DNA from: Siphonodentalium dalli
Lineage: Eukaryota; Mollusca; Scaphopoda; Gadilida; Siphonodentaliidae
Length of the DNA: 64,000 bases
Reading direction: 5' to 3'
Assembly (NCBI GenBank): GCA_032622095.1
Contig: CP136066.1
Location: 174,095,164-174,159,163, forward strand
Positions 31,023 through 41,917 of this stretch are shown here, piece after piece. Numbering within the stretch: position 1 is the stretch's first letter; each line of letters opens with the position of its first letter. A program made the position numbers and the translations under genes. Under the pieces are notes generated by a model that saw only the letters and a program-made list of their open reading frames with translations, was not told the origin of the DNA and did no database searches.

Positions 31023-31435
31023 CATCTTCTCCCTGAATTGTGCCACTTCTCCCTATTTTTGTCACAGGGAGAAGTGACTTAATTCTCTTTCATATACCAG
31101 TATGCATATGTCACAACAGCATATTTAAACTGTATAAATTTCCTGATAATAATGATGTTCTAACTCACTGTAATGGTTTTATAAATGGGCTCTTGTGTTG
31201 CATAATACTTATTGGATCATAGAAGGGTGATGTTGGGGTGTAAATTGAACTTCAGCCATTTTTACATCTCACATATGAAAGTCCACTTCTCCCTAATAAT
31301 CAAGCAGGAGGGAAAAGTGACTTCTCCCAATTTGAAACATCTAGTCTGGTCACTGAGTTGATACAATGCATTTTGCAAATTTCTTTTTCTTGCCATTGTA
31401 ATAAGAATACAAGGGCACTTTATGTTTTTTATGTC
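31015..31435 (+). repeat. segmental duplication, copy 1
   Basis: Matches 32530-32850 with landmarks ATACTTATTGGATCATAGAA, GTGTAAATTGAA and GAAGTGACTTCTCCC. Its end TGCCATTGTAATAAGAATAC also recurs at about 31955-31985. Several AGGGAGAAGTGACTT motifs are repeated in both orientations. Confidence 0.75.
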
Positions 31436-32309
31436 AATTATGACAAAGCGGATGTCGGATCTAGTAACTTCACATGGGGAGCACAACGCCAGACTGGCTC
31501 ACCGGACTGGAAGATAAAAACCAGTATGATAAGTCAATTGACAACTGGAAGGTGTGAAACCACGGCTATCTACAAGTCAACAAAGGAAGACACAATAGTA
31601 AAACGGCTGACTGTTCTGTCATCATATACTTTTTTCACATGATAAGAGTATAAAATAGGTGAATTTGTACAGGTACTTGTATACTGGTTTCCTCGACACC
31701 ATGATAGATTTTGTGAGGCATGATCCAGGAGCGGTTTGTAGAAATTTGGAAAAGAGATTTGGAACGTACATACCAAAGTAAAGTTAAATAGCCAAAATTG
31801 ATAATTTTGAATAGTTAAAAAAAGTTTTCCACATTTTGTAAAGGTCGAAATGACATGGATAGTGTCATCAGTTGATATATGACTCCTTAAACGGTTGCCA
31901 TATTAATCCTTTTCGGCACCTATGTTGATACATGCATTTTGCAAGTTTGTTTTTCTTACCATTGTAATAAGGATACAAGGGCACTTTATGCCCCATGTGC
32001 TCTCCCCACTCTCAGTGCCCCAAGGGGCCTCCCCATCAATGTTGCCCTCCCCACATATTGACTTCTGGCACCCCTGCTAATGAATAAGCTCTGACTTCTC
32101 TAACTAATGAGTAAGCCCTGTCTCGACAGTGAGTCATACATGCATGGCTGTCAGTACATGATGACGATTGCCGATATGTCAGAAAGTTTTATGTTGGATG
32201 AGTTGTTTTAATATGTACAATTGCAATCAATAACCTGCCTGAGAATCATGGAGTAATATTGACAACGTTAATGGAGTGCATGAATTTATCACACCCAGGG
32301 ACCAACCTA
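31436..32309. other. unassigned sequence
   Basis: A plus frame to 31642 contains SSNFTWGAQRQTGSPDWK, not recognised and without clear splice sites. At 31925-31985 a 60-bp piece of the preceding duplication recurs. The rest is unassigned. Confidence 0.3.
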
Positions 32310-32528
32310 CAGTAATGTCCTAAATAATCGACTCCTTAACCACAGCAGAATTATGGGTAACTTTTCAGGATTTAGTCGGAAATAAGGCTTGTTGCCATTC
32401 ATCGGAAAGCTCTAACTGAGAGCTTTCCAATGAATGGCAACAAGCCATATTTCCGACTAAATCCTGAAAAATTACCCATAATTCTTCTGTGGTTAAGGAG
32501 TCGATTATTTAGGGCTTTATAATTACTG
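32310..32528. mobile_element. family B palindromic MITE inserted in a minisatellite unit
   Basis: CAGTAATGTCC to AATTACTG, bounded by TA. The left flank reads GGGACCAACCTA and the right flank TAGAAGGCGACTTGGGAGA, which together make one unit of the 31-bp minisatellite found at 30598-31022. The insertion site is therefore known exactly. Confidence 0.9.
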
Positions 32529-32529
32529 T

Positions 32530-32850
32530 AGAAGGCGACTTGGGAGATATTTTCTCCCGAAATTGTGTCACTTCTTCCTTGTTTAGACCAAGGGTGAAGT
32601 GACTTCTCTCTCACATACCAGTATGATTATATACAAACAGCATGTCTGAGGTGTAAATTCCTGAATATAACGATAATAGTTTTATAGATGGGGCTCTTGT
32701 ATTGCGTAATACTTATTGGATCATAGAAGGGTGATGTTGGGGGGGGGGGGGTGTAAATTGAATTTCATACATTGACTTCTCCTTAATAAACAAATATGGA
32801 GAAGTGACTTCTCCCAATTTGAAACTTCCAGGCTTGGCACTGATTGCACC
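32530..32850 (+). repeat. segmental duplication, copy 2
   Basis: Paralogue of 31015-31350, with a G run (about 13 G near 32740) not present in copy 1. Carries only one interrupted copy of the 31-bp unit. Confidence 0.75.
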
Positions 32851-32974
32851 AGTTCAGTGCTTCAGTGTAAACATATTTTTATTTCCAAATCCAAACAAAT
32901 AACATGATATACAAATGACACATAGAGAGTTAATTAATGTATGGAAACGAGGATCAGACAACAAGGCGAGTGCT

Positions 32975-33235
32975 TATATGAAGTCTTTTCCTGGTTCAGT
33001 TCAGTGCTTTGGCAGTATATGAATTTATTATACCAGTTCCATTCCTTGGCAATACATGAATTTATTGCACCAACTCAGTGCCTTGGCAATAGATGGTATG
33101 GTGCATGTATTTATTGCACCAGTTCAGTGCCTTGGCCATACATGAATTTATCGCACCAGTCCAGTGCTTTGGCAATACATGAATTTATCGCGCCAACTCA
33201 GTGCCTTGGTGGTACATGGAATGGTATATGTATTT
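32975..33235 (+). repeat. degenerate tandem repeat, about 37-45 bp
   Basis: Six units share CAGTGCCTTGGCAATACATG and AATTTATTGCACCA with many changes. A 106-codon frame crosses it; there is no reason to think it is translated. Confidence 0.8.
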
Positions 33236-33246
33236 ATAGTATGGCA

Positions 33247-33400
33247 AAGGAAGCTTGGTAGTCCAGTGGTTACAGTGTTCACCTTGTAGTTCAGTCAATA
33301 CAGCAATGTTTTCACCGCACATTTGAATTTCCAACAGTGGCTTGGTTGGAATAGGCGACATATTACAGTCAAGTTGTATGCTGTTTTTAATCTCAAGCTA
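33247..33400 (+). repeat. possible tRNA-derived SINE, degenerate
   Basis: TAGTCCAGTGGTTACAGTG at about 33259 resembles a tRNA A box, and ATTTGAATTTCC at 33321 a decayed B box. The 62-nt spacing is longer than the usual 40-45, and the acceptor-stem complement is not seen, so the call is tentative. It is followed by CAGTGGCTTGGTTGGAATAG. Confidence 0.35.
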
Positions 33401-33597
33401 AGTTGTGACTCTTGAGCAAGTCATAATCCTATTGCTTTGACACACTTTCTTACTTGTTTCTGCTTGAGTAGACCATTACTTGATTAAACTATTATTATAT
33501 CCGTGACTATCATTGAATCATCTATGTTGAAACCGAATCGTTTGATCTGATATATTTAGAGTGTTGCTAAAATGCCGGGTCATTTCAAGTGTTACCT

Positions 33598-33918
33598 GCG
33601 CAGAGGGTGAATTTAGTGATGCTATCTCGCAAGGCTGGCGTGCATCAGCAAATTCACTCTCTAAATCAGATTGAATTTCCCCCGTTGAAGATGGTGATGT
33701 TCACCCATTTAGTCACCTCGATTATGCATTTTATCTTTTGCAAATTAGGGGATATAGAAACTGAACAGAATGGAAAAGGTAACTAAAACAATGTTCATTT
33801 GAGACTATAGAAACTATAGAATGATGTCCCCAGAGGGTGAATTTACTGACGTGGGGTAGCGTCACTAAATTCACCCTTTGGGAACCTCATTCTGCAGAAA
33901 CACTATTTCAAGGCCTGT
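33598..33918. mobile_element. family A element, strongly decayed
   Basis: Pieces of left hairpin (GAGGGTGAATTTAGTGATGC), spacer (AGTCACCTCGATTATGC) and right hairpin (AATGATGTCCCCAGAGGGTG ... GAACCTCATTCTGC) are in the right order, but the termini are lost except ACTATTTCAAGGCCTG. Confidence 0.75.
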
Positions 33919-34348
33919 ACCAGGGTATAGTGTGACAACTATTGTTATCCCTAAACAATCAATGATATTTGATCTGACCTGGTTTAAGTGTGTAGAGTAC
34001 CTACATGATTGCAATGCTATTGAATGCAATTTTGCTGACTACGGTATATTCAACAAATTACACACAACAATGTCACTAAGATTCAAAATAGATGCAAAAT
34101 ATCACAAGTATCGACCTTCTCCCTTCAAAGAATAATAATGGATCAAAACTGTAGGATGCAATGTATGTAAGAAATGCATTGTTGTCAGAATACAACAGCA
34201 TTGATATTCTCTTCGCATGCGCACTCTCCCTGGGATTTTATCAAAGGAAATGATAATCATCATTCAATGACTTCTCACTAGACTGAAGATAACAATTACA
34301 AGCGGACGTTTGGAGTCAATTCTGTAGATGATACCAGCATTGGTACGT
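33919..34348. other. unassigned sequence with a dispersed repeat
   Basis: 34060-34215 resembles 38170-38340 (AATGTCACT, GATCAAAACTGTAGG against GGACGAAAACTC, TGTATGTAAGAAATG, TTGTCGTCA-like pieces). Otherwise unassigned. Confidence 0.4.
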
Positions 34349-34552
34349 TAACCCTTCAACGACTGGTACTTCCTGAAATTTGTTGAAAACCCTGTGTCAA
34401 TGCATTCTCATAGGGAGCCTCGCATATATAAGAGAAGACATTGACCGAACAATATTTACATTGACCTTGTAAGCCAGTGCATTCTCTGATATATGCACTG
34501 GCACAGAATCTTCAATGCTGCACCAGCGCAGCTCCCTTCATGAAAGGGTAAA
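34349..34552 (+). mobile_element. TTAA element, CAACGACTGGTAC variant, shortened
   Basis: TTAACCCTTCAACGACTGG at the left and CCTTCATGAAAGGGTAAAA at the right. Both hairpins have deletions (ATTCTCATAGGGAGCCTCGC; CTGATATATGCACTGGC). Confidence 0.72.
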
Positions 34553-35307
34553 ACAGACATAGCTCGTTTGAACCCAAAAATTATGCTCATAAATAATTTG
34601 CAAGGATGGATTTCAAAACATACCTATGCAGAATATTTCCAAACAAATTCGTCGATGTAGCTGTTATTACATGTTTTGTTTCTTATTATTTTTCGGTAAA
34701 TTTGAGATCGTATCTTTTGTTCCAGTTCAAATCAGGGGTCTTGTAAAAATTGCGCCTGTGGACCAAGGGACGAATATCTAGAGCAGTCGTCGCTCTGAAA
34801 CATTTATGGTACTATGAAGAGAAAGCAGTTCGTGAAGTTTCATGTTAAGATAACGCAATATACCATTTCCGGACAGTACATGTTATTCCGTTTCCAGATT
34901 CCAGAATTTCAATGAATATAAACAGTACAGTATTTGCAAAAGTCCGATTTTAGTGTTGAAAGTTGTATTTTTATGACCTTCAATGCATCTTTCTGGGACA
35001 TATAATGCTCGTATAAATGTAATTCAGGTATTTATCAACCTATTTGGACACCAAGAAAAATTTAAAAGCAAATATTATTATTTGTATTTTGGAGCGCAAA
35101 CTGCTGTTTGGCATTAAGATGACGGTTTTCATATTTTTAAGCAGTTGAAAGAAACAACAACAAAATTAAAGAGATTTGTGCATTACAGAAAGCTTTAAAT
35201 CAACGTCACATAACATGGAAATGAGAAAAAACTTATGTATTGCTTAAATTTTATTTCTAGAATCGACGGGTGCCGCTATTTTGTTGCAGAAGTAAATGGA
35301 GGATGTA
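34553..35307. other. unassigned sequence
   Basis: No repeat family or exon recognised. Confidence 0.3.
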
Positions 35308-35417
35308 CAGTAATGCTCTAATTAATCGACCCCTTAACCACAGCAGAATTATGGGTAACTTTTCAGGATTTAGTTGGAAATATGGCTTGTTGCCATTCAT
35401 CGGAAAGCTCTCCCCTG
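35308..35417. mobile_element. family B MITE, left arm only
   Basis: CAGTAATGCTCTAATTAATC to CGGAAAGCTCTCCC: one arm up to the centre, then 26 bp of other sequence before the next family B copy. Confidence 0.8.
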
Positions 35418-35443
35418 AAATATTCATGGCACACTGTGAGGTA

Positions 35444-35494
35444 CAGTAATGCCCTAAGTAATCGACTCTTTAAACACAGCAGAATTATGGGTAA
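35444..35494. mobile_element. family B MITE, first part (split by insertion)
   Basis: CAGTAATGCCCTAAGTAATC to ATTATGGGTAA. The element resumes at 37772 with TAACTTTTCAGG. The TAA is the 3-bp target duplication of the inserted element. Confidence 0.9.
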
Positions 35495-35952
35495 GGCCAA
35501 AAAAAACAACTTATTTGTTTCCTATTACGGTGCCAAAAAATTCCAGGTAGGTAGGTAGGGATTTTTTTTTTTTGGTAATATTTTTTTATTTTTTCCCCGA
35601 ACAGTTAAGAAGTACATTAAGGCTTACTCTTTATACTTGTGTTAAGGCTGTCCATGTATATTGCAAGTAAACAGTTAATGTAGTACAAAAATATGATAAG
35701 TATTGTCAATGTGAACAAACAAATGCCTCCCAGGCACTCAATTATGCAGCTTTCTTGTAATTATTCTCTCAGTTTAGATTGTGGTGGCACATCTTCCTCA
35801 GAGCACAATATTGACACATCAACAGGCCCAAGACATACACCATAATAGGGCTTTTCTATTACTTTATAATAACATAACTTGTAGGATATTAATTCAAACC
35901 TCACTTAAATATTTGGTCATACACCTCAGGACCTAAGACACATATCTCACAT

Positions 35953-36987
35953 TAGAGATGGGCGGTTTTGATTTTTTACGTTCGGTTTCGTTTTTTTTGG
36001 GAGAAAAAACCTCGGTTTCGGTTCGGTTTTCGTTTTTTTTTTCACTAGATAGTGAAATTATACTGAAATACATACAATTTGAGTATATACTTTCAAAGTA
36101 ACCGTAATTAGAGTCAATAATGTCCCAATAACGTTGAATAATTGAGGGAGGAACTGCGATCACCGGTAAACAACGGGACAAAATGCCAACGCAAAATGAA
36201 TCCAATGCGATAAGATCATAAAGATGATACAATTCGGTATTTAAAAAAATAAACACCCCCATCTTCACTGTTCAATGTTCATCCCTTTCTGACATGTTTA
36301 AAACATATTTATTATATTATATGCATTATAGTATCTGAGAATTCAACCGCAAACAGCAAATTCACAAACAGTGGGCGTCCTAGCTTGACGTGACTGTGTA
36401 ACAATTCTTGACACGTGCATGATTGACCCACATTCAATGACTGCGGTGTGATCTCTTTGATGTTGCGACATAGTTTACAAGCTGCACATGGTTTGCCCAG
36501 ATTACGTCACATCGGAATGTCCAGACGATCAAAGTGTTCATACCATTTACTTGGTTTAGTTTTCGACTGTCTGGCCAGGTTGCTGGTATTTGCATGCTCT
36601 GATACGTTTTTATGACATATTAAGCAGGGACATTTTTTGGAGTCGTCTCCAGTTAGACGCGTAAAATAACTTCAAACAGGGCTTTTTGTTGAACCCTGTT
36701 CGTTATTTTGTTTAGGCAATGTTTTGAAAAAGAACAAAAACAGTCGCCTACGATATTATAACAACACATATCTGAGACGAAATGGACACATTCCGATATA
36801 ATATTGATCAGAGAGGCCGATAATTTGATAACAATATCAACTAATAAGTACCTGGGGAGGTATAATAAGTAGATTTAAGTGAAAAATAAACATAATGTAA
36901 TGTCGGTTTGAGCAGAATCGCGTCGGTCGGTTTTCGGTTTATTGTCAAAAACCGAAACCGAGTTGTTTTCTCGGTTAACCGCCCATC
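35953..36987. mobile_element. hAT-type element with BED finger relic, nested in the Harbinger-like element
   Basis: The left end TAGAGATGGGCGGTT matches the element at 48054-49160. The right end AACCGCCCATC has lost its last four bases and part of the target duplication (left flank TCTCACAT, right flank only ACAT). CGGTTTCGGTTCGG-type subterminal repeats occur at both ends. Confidence 0.8.
36520..36710 (-). pseudogene. BED zinc finger of a hAT transposase, broken
   Basis: On the minus strand the frame reads SPV, a stop (TGA at 36672-36674, where BED fingers have Trp), SYFTRL, DDSKKCPCLICHKN, and NTSNLARQ. C-x-x-C, N-T-S-N-L and the W-x-Y-F position are the BED consensus; the following His is replaced by Gln and the frame ends soon after. 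It is a dead remnant of the transposase N-terminus, not a host gene. Confidence 0.72.
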
Positions 36988-37771
36988 ACATGCACCTCAG
37001 ACACATTGCACAGGGTGTAAATGTTCCTCAGACACCCCTCAACTGCACTGAAATATAAAGTCCCACACCACACTGAAAATGGAACCACAGGCCACACCTT
37101 GACTGAGGTAACACACCTCACTATTCAAATTGGTCCAACTTTGAAGTTCCTTATACACACTGGCATATGCATGCTTGTAAGTTTGATACACCCAAACAAA
37201 CCAGTAGATAATTTCATGTGCTTTTTTAGTGCCCATCCCAGAAGGGTGTTTGATATGGTAGACATGCAGTCATCTTTATACTGTCTGTATACATACTAGT
37301 AACTATATAATGCATGAACACTATGAATCCTTGATTGACTGGGGAGAGGAACTATAAATTCTGATATAGAAAGTCTTCTACATGTATATTGCTCTCTAAC
37401 AGATAAGACTTCTTCCCACAAGACATGGGAGTTGAACAAACAAGATTACCACAGGCAGGTTTTAAAGACTGCAGATTTATTGGTGAGATTGGGATTCATC
37501 CGCAACCATAAATGGACATGTATTTTAATAGAAGTAAATTGTTTTTGAAAATTCCATCTAAAATGATTGCTGTTTAATGTAAACATAGTATATAGTATAT
37601 AAATAACGATATAGATGTGTTAATTTACATGCCAATTACATGCATTAAAAATAAATGTTAAATTTTTTTAATTTTTTTTGGGTTGAAATTGAAGGAAAAA
37701 AAAGTCCAGGTCGGCCCAATTTCGGCAGGTCGGTTGGGTAACCGGAAACACAGATGTTTTTTTTTTTGGCC

Positions 37772-37897
37772 TAACTTTTCAGGATTTAGTCGGAGAGCTT
37801 TCCGATGAATGGCAACAAGCCATATTTCCGACTAAATCCTGAAAAGTTACTCATAATTCTGCTGTGGTTAAGAAGTCGATTACTTAGAGCATTACTG
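37772..37897. mobile_element. family B MITE, second part
   Basis: TAACTTTTCAGGATTTAGTC, centre GGAGAGCTTTCCGATGAATG, then the full right arm to GAGCATTACTG and TA. The left arm lacks about 35 bp before the centre, a short-loop form also seen at 38471, 45944 and 55416. Confidence 0.9.
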
Positions 37898-38470
37898 TAC
37901 CGGTACATGATTATATCACTTACAGCTGAAAGGATTTGTTTTTTTAAATTGCACAAAAAAAAAATCCCTGCCTGTCTGAAATTTTTCCCAATGTTATGGC
38001 CTAGTTTGTTGTTTTAGCCTAATACGTATACTAGTATATCTGAACATTTTAAGATGTGATTGATAATGTGATGCAATGCAAAAATTCATGACTTTGCAAT
38101 AAACTATTGCAAGAGATTGTACTAAACATTTGCTGACTGAGCTGGAATGACCATTTATTCAAAGAGTTTTAAAACACAATGTCACTTGGATTAAAAAGAG
38201 GTTGACAATGTCACTGGCTCACTGCATATTGATGACGATCATCCATTTAAAGAACAATATCGGACGAAAACTCTATCAAGCAGTGTATGTAAGAAATGGC
38301 ATTGTCGTCACGCTATAACGTCATTGATGTATTGCTCGATCGGCATTGTGCGTTAATCTTGAATAACGGCAGGTACTCTGGTCCCCAATGGACCGTATCT
38401 CCGGGTCCGGCACTAAGGATTGTTGCTAATTAAAAAGGTATTGATTAATCTTGGCACACTTATGAATCTA
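37898..38470. other. unassigned sequence with a dispersed repeat
   Basis: 38170-38340 is similar to 34060-34215. Otherwise nothing recognised. Confidence 0.35.
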
Positions 38471-38642
38471 CAGTAATGCCCTAAATAATCGACTCCATAA
38501 CCACAGCAGAATTATGGGTAATTTTTCAGGATTCAGTGAGAGCTTTCCGATGAATGGCAACAAACCATATTTCCGACTAAATCGTGAAAAGTTACCCATA
38601 ATTCTGCTGTGGTTCAGGAGTCAATTATTTAGAGCATTACTG
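38471..38642. mobile_element. family B MITE, short-arm form
   Basis: TA-bounded, CAGTAATGCCC to GAGCATTACTG. The left arm is shortened next to the centre (AGGATTCAGTGAGAGCTTTC). Confidence 0.87.
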
Positions 38643-38795
38643 TAGATGCATATACTGTTGTTTATTAGCTAGTGACTATGTGAATCTGTGTATGGCCGCC
38701 CCAGTCAGTAAGGTGCATGTCGTATCAGGCCGACATAAACACATCCAGCTATGACGAAGCTTGTTAGTATCCCGATAATCGCGGATTTGTGATCC

Positions 38796-38990
38796 ATGCA
38801 AAGGGAAGATAATTTGATTCATGCATCTAGGCAAATTAACCCTGTGTCCGATCCTCAGAGCATGAAATTTGGGGCAAACGGAACAGTTATGGTCACCTTA
38901 AATTTCCATGGGAATACAATCACAGAAGTGAGAGCTCCAGACTGGAGCCGTGTATGTCTGGTTCCCACCCAGGACCCCCAGAAGATGTAG
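38796..38990 (+). CDS. unrecognised open frame
   Basis: A 64-codon frame whose second half looks protein-like (MKFGANGTVMVTLNFHGNTI, then TEVRAPDWSRVCLVPTQ) and lies in a locally GC-richer stretch. I recognise no family. No convincing acceptor is seen upstream. It could be a last exon or the remains of a duplicated gene. Confidence 0.2.
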   Translation: MQREDNLIHASRQINPVSDPQSMKFGANGTVMVTLNFHGNTITEVRAPDWSRVCLVPTQDPQKM

Positions 38991-39153
38991 CACCTTTATA
39001 ATAGACTTGGATGCCATTTCCTGCATTTGTAGATGATTTTCCATAAGTTTTCTCAAAACGTGAGGTTTTTTATCTGGAATTTTTTTTCACTCATTTCACT
39101 CAAATTTTTTTTTCACTCAGTTGTTTTGATGGCTCAGTCTGAACTCATCTGAA

Positions 39154-39245
39154 CACAGGTCCCCAGAACAAAAATTGACCCCACCCCAATAGTACTTAAT
39201 CCTATAGGATTTGGGTGGGGTCAATTTTTGTTCTGGGGACCTGTG
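39154..39245. repeat. isolated perfect 33-bp inverted repeat
   Basis: Arms CACAGGTCCCCAGAACAAAA... (39154-39186) and its exact complement (39213-39245) are separated by 26 nt. It shows no similarity to other palindromes in the window and has no mismatch, so it is either young or maintained. Confidence 0.88.
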
Positions 39246-39388
39246 CAACTGAACTGATTAGTTTCCGGTTCCCTGATATTTTAAAGGAAAGATGAAGGAG
39301 AGGGTAGAAATAAGAATTTTTGATCATACCATGTATCTTATAGGACTGGTACTCCAGATAGTTACTAATTAAAATGTACTGATTTATC

Positions 39389-39600
39389 TTAACCCTTTGA
39401 GTGCCAGGTCCGATTTTTGTATCAACCCATATACCCTGTGCCAATGCATTCTCTTATATATGCGAGTCGACCATAGGTCGCCTCGCATATATAAGAGAAT
39501 GCATTGGCCTAACAATTTTTTTTTTTTTTACAATTTTAATAATTTATTCTTATATTCTTTAACAGACTTATTTTGTAGGTTTAGGCACTCAAAGGGTTAA
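39389..39600 (+). mobile_element. TTAA element, GAGTGCCAGG family, with hairpin module C
   Basis: TTAA-bounded, 212 bp. Hairpin about 39440-39508 has perfect arms. About 25 bp before the right end (GGGCTGATAATATCGGCCCC-like) are deleted compared with 14750-14997. Confidence 0.88.
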
Positions 39601-40656
39601 CACAGTTATCACTCCAGATGCAGATATTGTTCACAGCTAGAGCTCTTACATTTTAGTTGTTGATAAAACAGGACCTTTACTGTTTATCTCATGTCTTAGA
39701 ATAGGAGGGTGTGGATGGTTGTCTTCCTTTTATCAAGTCACGCATGAAACTACCAGAGCACACCAGCCATATTTAGCGCAGGTTTTTCCAGACAAATTGG
39801 TGAAACCGATCGACCCAAGTCAAATTTCCTATGTGCTTTGAGAACAATTCCCACACTGAAAACTTATTGAGAGAATGGAGGATCAGAGCGGTAGTTTTGT
39901 TGATGATTTTTGCATGCTCCTTAGCAAAATGGCAGCAAATTAGAACTCTTGTCTTTGACTTGCCATGAATGCTATCGTCCATGTGCATTTAGACTTTTGT
40001 GTTGATAAAATAATTGGAAAACCAAATCACACCGTTTCACAATATAGTTCTTTGGTTCTAAGAGGGACTTTACCTTTCTTATGGTACGAAATTACACAAA
40101 TTTTGGTCGATATTTTGTGTGCTAAATAAGCACAAATGTTGCTCTGTTCGCGTGGTATATATAATAATATTGCAGAAGTCCACCAAATGTGGGTAAAATG
40201 TCACTGGTAGCAGCGGTAAACCCTGCATGGAGTTTGGTAATAAATATTAAAATTAATAACTTTTAGCCTGGATTATTACTATATATAAAATATATTTTTT
40301 TGTATAAAAATGGATAATTCTGGAAAATAATTGAGGTGGGGATCGAGGGCTATAGTAAGAAGTTTAGACTGTACCTCGGGACTCTGGGACTCCAGATTGA
40401 TGCTAATGTTAATTAAAATGTATTGATTTATCTTGGCACAGTTATGATTCTAGATGTAAACTTGTTTACAGTGTATACTCAGTTGTTAATGAACCAGTGA
40501 CCTCGACAATCTGCTGCCATGAAATATCAGGTCACAAACATCATTAAGAGGCTTAAAATTAGAAAATAACCGAGATACATGTATCTAGGATATGGCAGTA
40601 ATTGTTCTGTAATAGAAAATGCAGCAGCTCAGGAAAGTCAGAAAGAATTTTAACTT
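39601..40656. other. unassigned sequence
   Basis: Apart from the frame at 39773-39988, nothing is recognised. The phrase GGTACTCTGGTCCCC-like (38381) and GGGACTCTGGGACTCCAGAT (40379), each followed by AATTAAAA.GTATTGATTTATCTTGGCAC, shows an old dispersed repeat at 38380-38470, 39345-39390 and 40375-40460. Confidence 0.4.
39773..39988 (-). CDS. unrecognised open frame
   Basis: A 71-codon minus frame (VLICCHFAKEHAKIINKTTA, then LILHSLNKFSVWELFSK and WVDRFHQFVW). Composition is plausible for a helical protein, with a possible transmembrane-proximal segment, but I cannot name a family and see no clear splice sites. Confidence 0.2.
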   Translation of the reverse strand: MHMDDSIHGKSKTRVLICCHFAKEHAKIINKTTALILHSLNKFSVWELFSKHIGNLTWVDRFHQFVWKNLR

Positions 40657-40925
40657 TTAACCCTTTCATGACAGGAGCTGCGCTGGTGCAGCATTAAAAA
40701 TCATGTGTCAGTGCATTCTCTTTATATATGTGAGTCTCCCATAGGGAGCCTCAAATATATAAGAGAATTCACTGGCTTACAAGGTCAAGGTAAATATTGT
40801 TAGGCCAATGTATTCTCTTATATATGCGAGGCTCACTGTTGGAGACTCGCATATAAAAGAGAATGCATTAGCACAAGGTTTTCGCAAAATTTCAGGAAGC
40901 TCCAGTTTATATGGAAGAGTTACGT
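40657..40925 (-). mobile_element. TTAA element, CATGACAGGAGCTGCGC family, with two hairpins
   Basis: Left TTAACCCTTTCATGACAGG; right end GGAAGCTCCAGTTTATATGG and AAGAGTTA, a decayed TTAA. Hairpins at about 40709-40774 and 40803-40872. Confidence 0.78.
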
Positions 40926-41204
40926 TCTGACCCTGCTCTTCCTTCAAACTGGGCACATTATTTACCACCTTGAATTTCATTCAATTATTAGCATACAAAA
41001 TTGGACGTAATAGATAACAAATATGAAAATATAAAATCAGTCTTAATTTATGTTGAAATTTGTTTTGTAGGCTCTTTTTGAAAAGTTGGGAGGGCCTGGG
41101 GGGTGAGTGATTACTTAAATTAAGTTTGAAATGGACACTCCAAGACATCACCCTGTGTTTTGGTATCTGAAGAAGGGTTACATGTATGTGTTAACAATGA
41201 CGTA

Positions 41205-41333
41205 CAGTAATACTCTAAATAATCGACTCCTTAACCACAGCAGAATTATGGGAAACTTTTCAGGATTTAGTCGGAAATATGGCTTGTTGCCATTCATCGG
41301 AAAGCTCTAACTCGATTATTTAGAGCATTACTG
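41205..41333. mobile_element. family B MITE, right arm mostly deleted
   Basis: CAGTAATACTC and a full left arm to AAAGCTCTAACT, then directly CGATTATTTAGAGCATTACTG. The palindrome is reduced to its outer 20 bp plus one arm. Confidence 0.85.
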
Positions 41334-41506
41334 TAAATGAGTCCTCTGCACAGTTATTAACTGTTACTTTCTCGGATACCAGTATGTTTCATGATTAAGG
41401 AGAGAGTAGGTGTGTTTGCAGAATCAGAAATTCCACTCTCGTAACGCTCCATATGAAATAAATATCACTTCAGATTAGGAAATCAATATGTCTAGACAGT
41501 TATCCT

Positions 41507-41900
41507 CAAGCCTGCAAATAGCAGAATGAGGTCCCCAGAGGGTTAATTAAGTGACGCTATCTCGCATAGCGGGCTAGCATCACTAAATTCACCCTCTGGG
41601 GACCTCATTCTGCTTAGGCCCTCAACTGCTATGGTAGACCTAGGATCAGATTGAAGTTCCCCAGTTGAAGTTCGTGATGTTCACCCATTGGACATCTCGA
41701 TTATGGATGTTTATTTTCTGCAAATTAGGACATATAGAAACTTCCCAGAAGGGAAACAATGTTAATTTGATACTATAGATACTTCCCAGAAGATGAGGCC
41801 TAAGCAGAATGAGGTCTCCATCATATGCGGGATATCATCACTAAATTCACCCTCTGGGGACCTCATTCTGCAAATGACAGACACACTATTTGCAGACTTG
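41507..41900. mobile_element. family A element
   Basis: Ends CAAGCCTGCAAATAG and CTATTTGCAGACTTG. GTTATCCT precedes the left end; the same 8 bases follow the right end after three extra bases (CTG). The right hairpin has lost most of its first arm (GAGGTCTCCATCATATGCGG). Confidence 0.85.
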
Positions 41901-41917
41901 CTGGTTATCCTTATTCA

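Larger units (their letters stand above)
35495..37771. mobile_element. PIF/Harbinger-like element, 2.3 kb
   Basis: Starts GGCCAAAAAAAACAAC and ends TTTTTTTTTTTGGCC, with TAA duplicated on both sides. GGCC termini with a 3-bp TAA or TTA duplication are the mark of PIF/Harbinger elements. Subterminal parts pair loosely (GTTTCC, CCAGGT). I see no intact transposase or Myb-like gene; part of the length is a nested hAT element. Confidence 0.75.

Noticed and set aside
31358..31642. A 94-codon plus frame as a host exon
   Set aside because: The first third is within a segmental duplication whose other copy is not open, and the rest has no recognised motif or splice signals.
33247..33330. A possible complete tRNA gene
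   Set aside because: The box spacing is too long and no acceptor stem or anticodon arm can be drawn.
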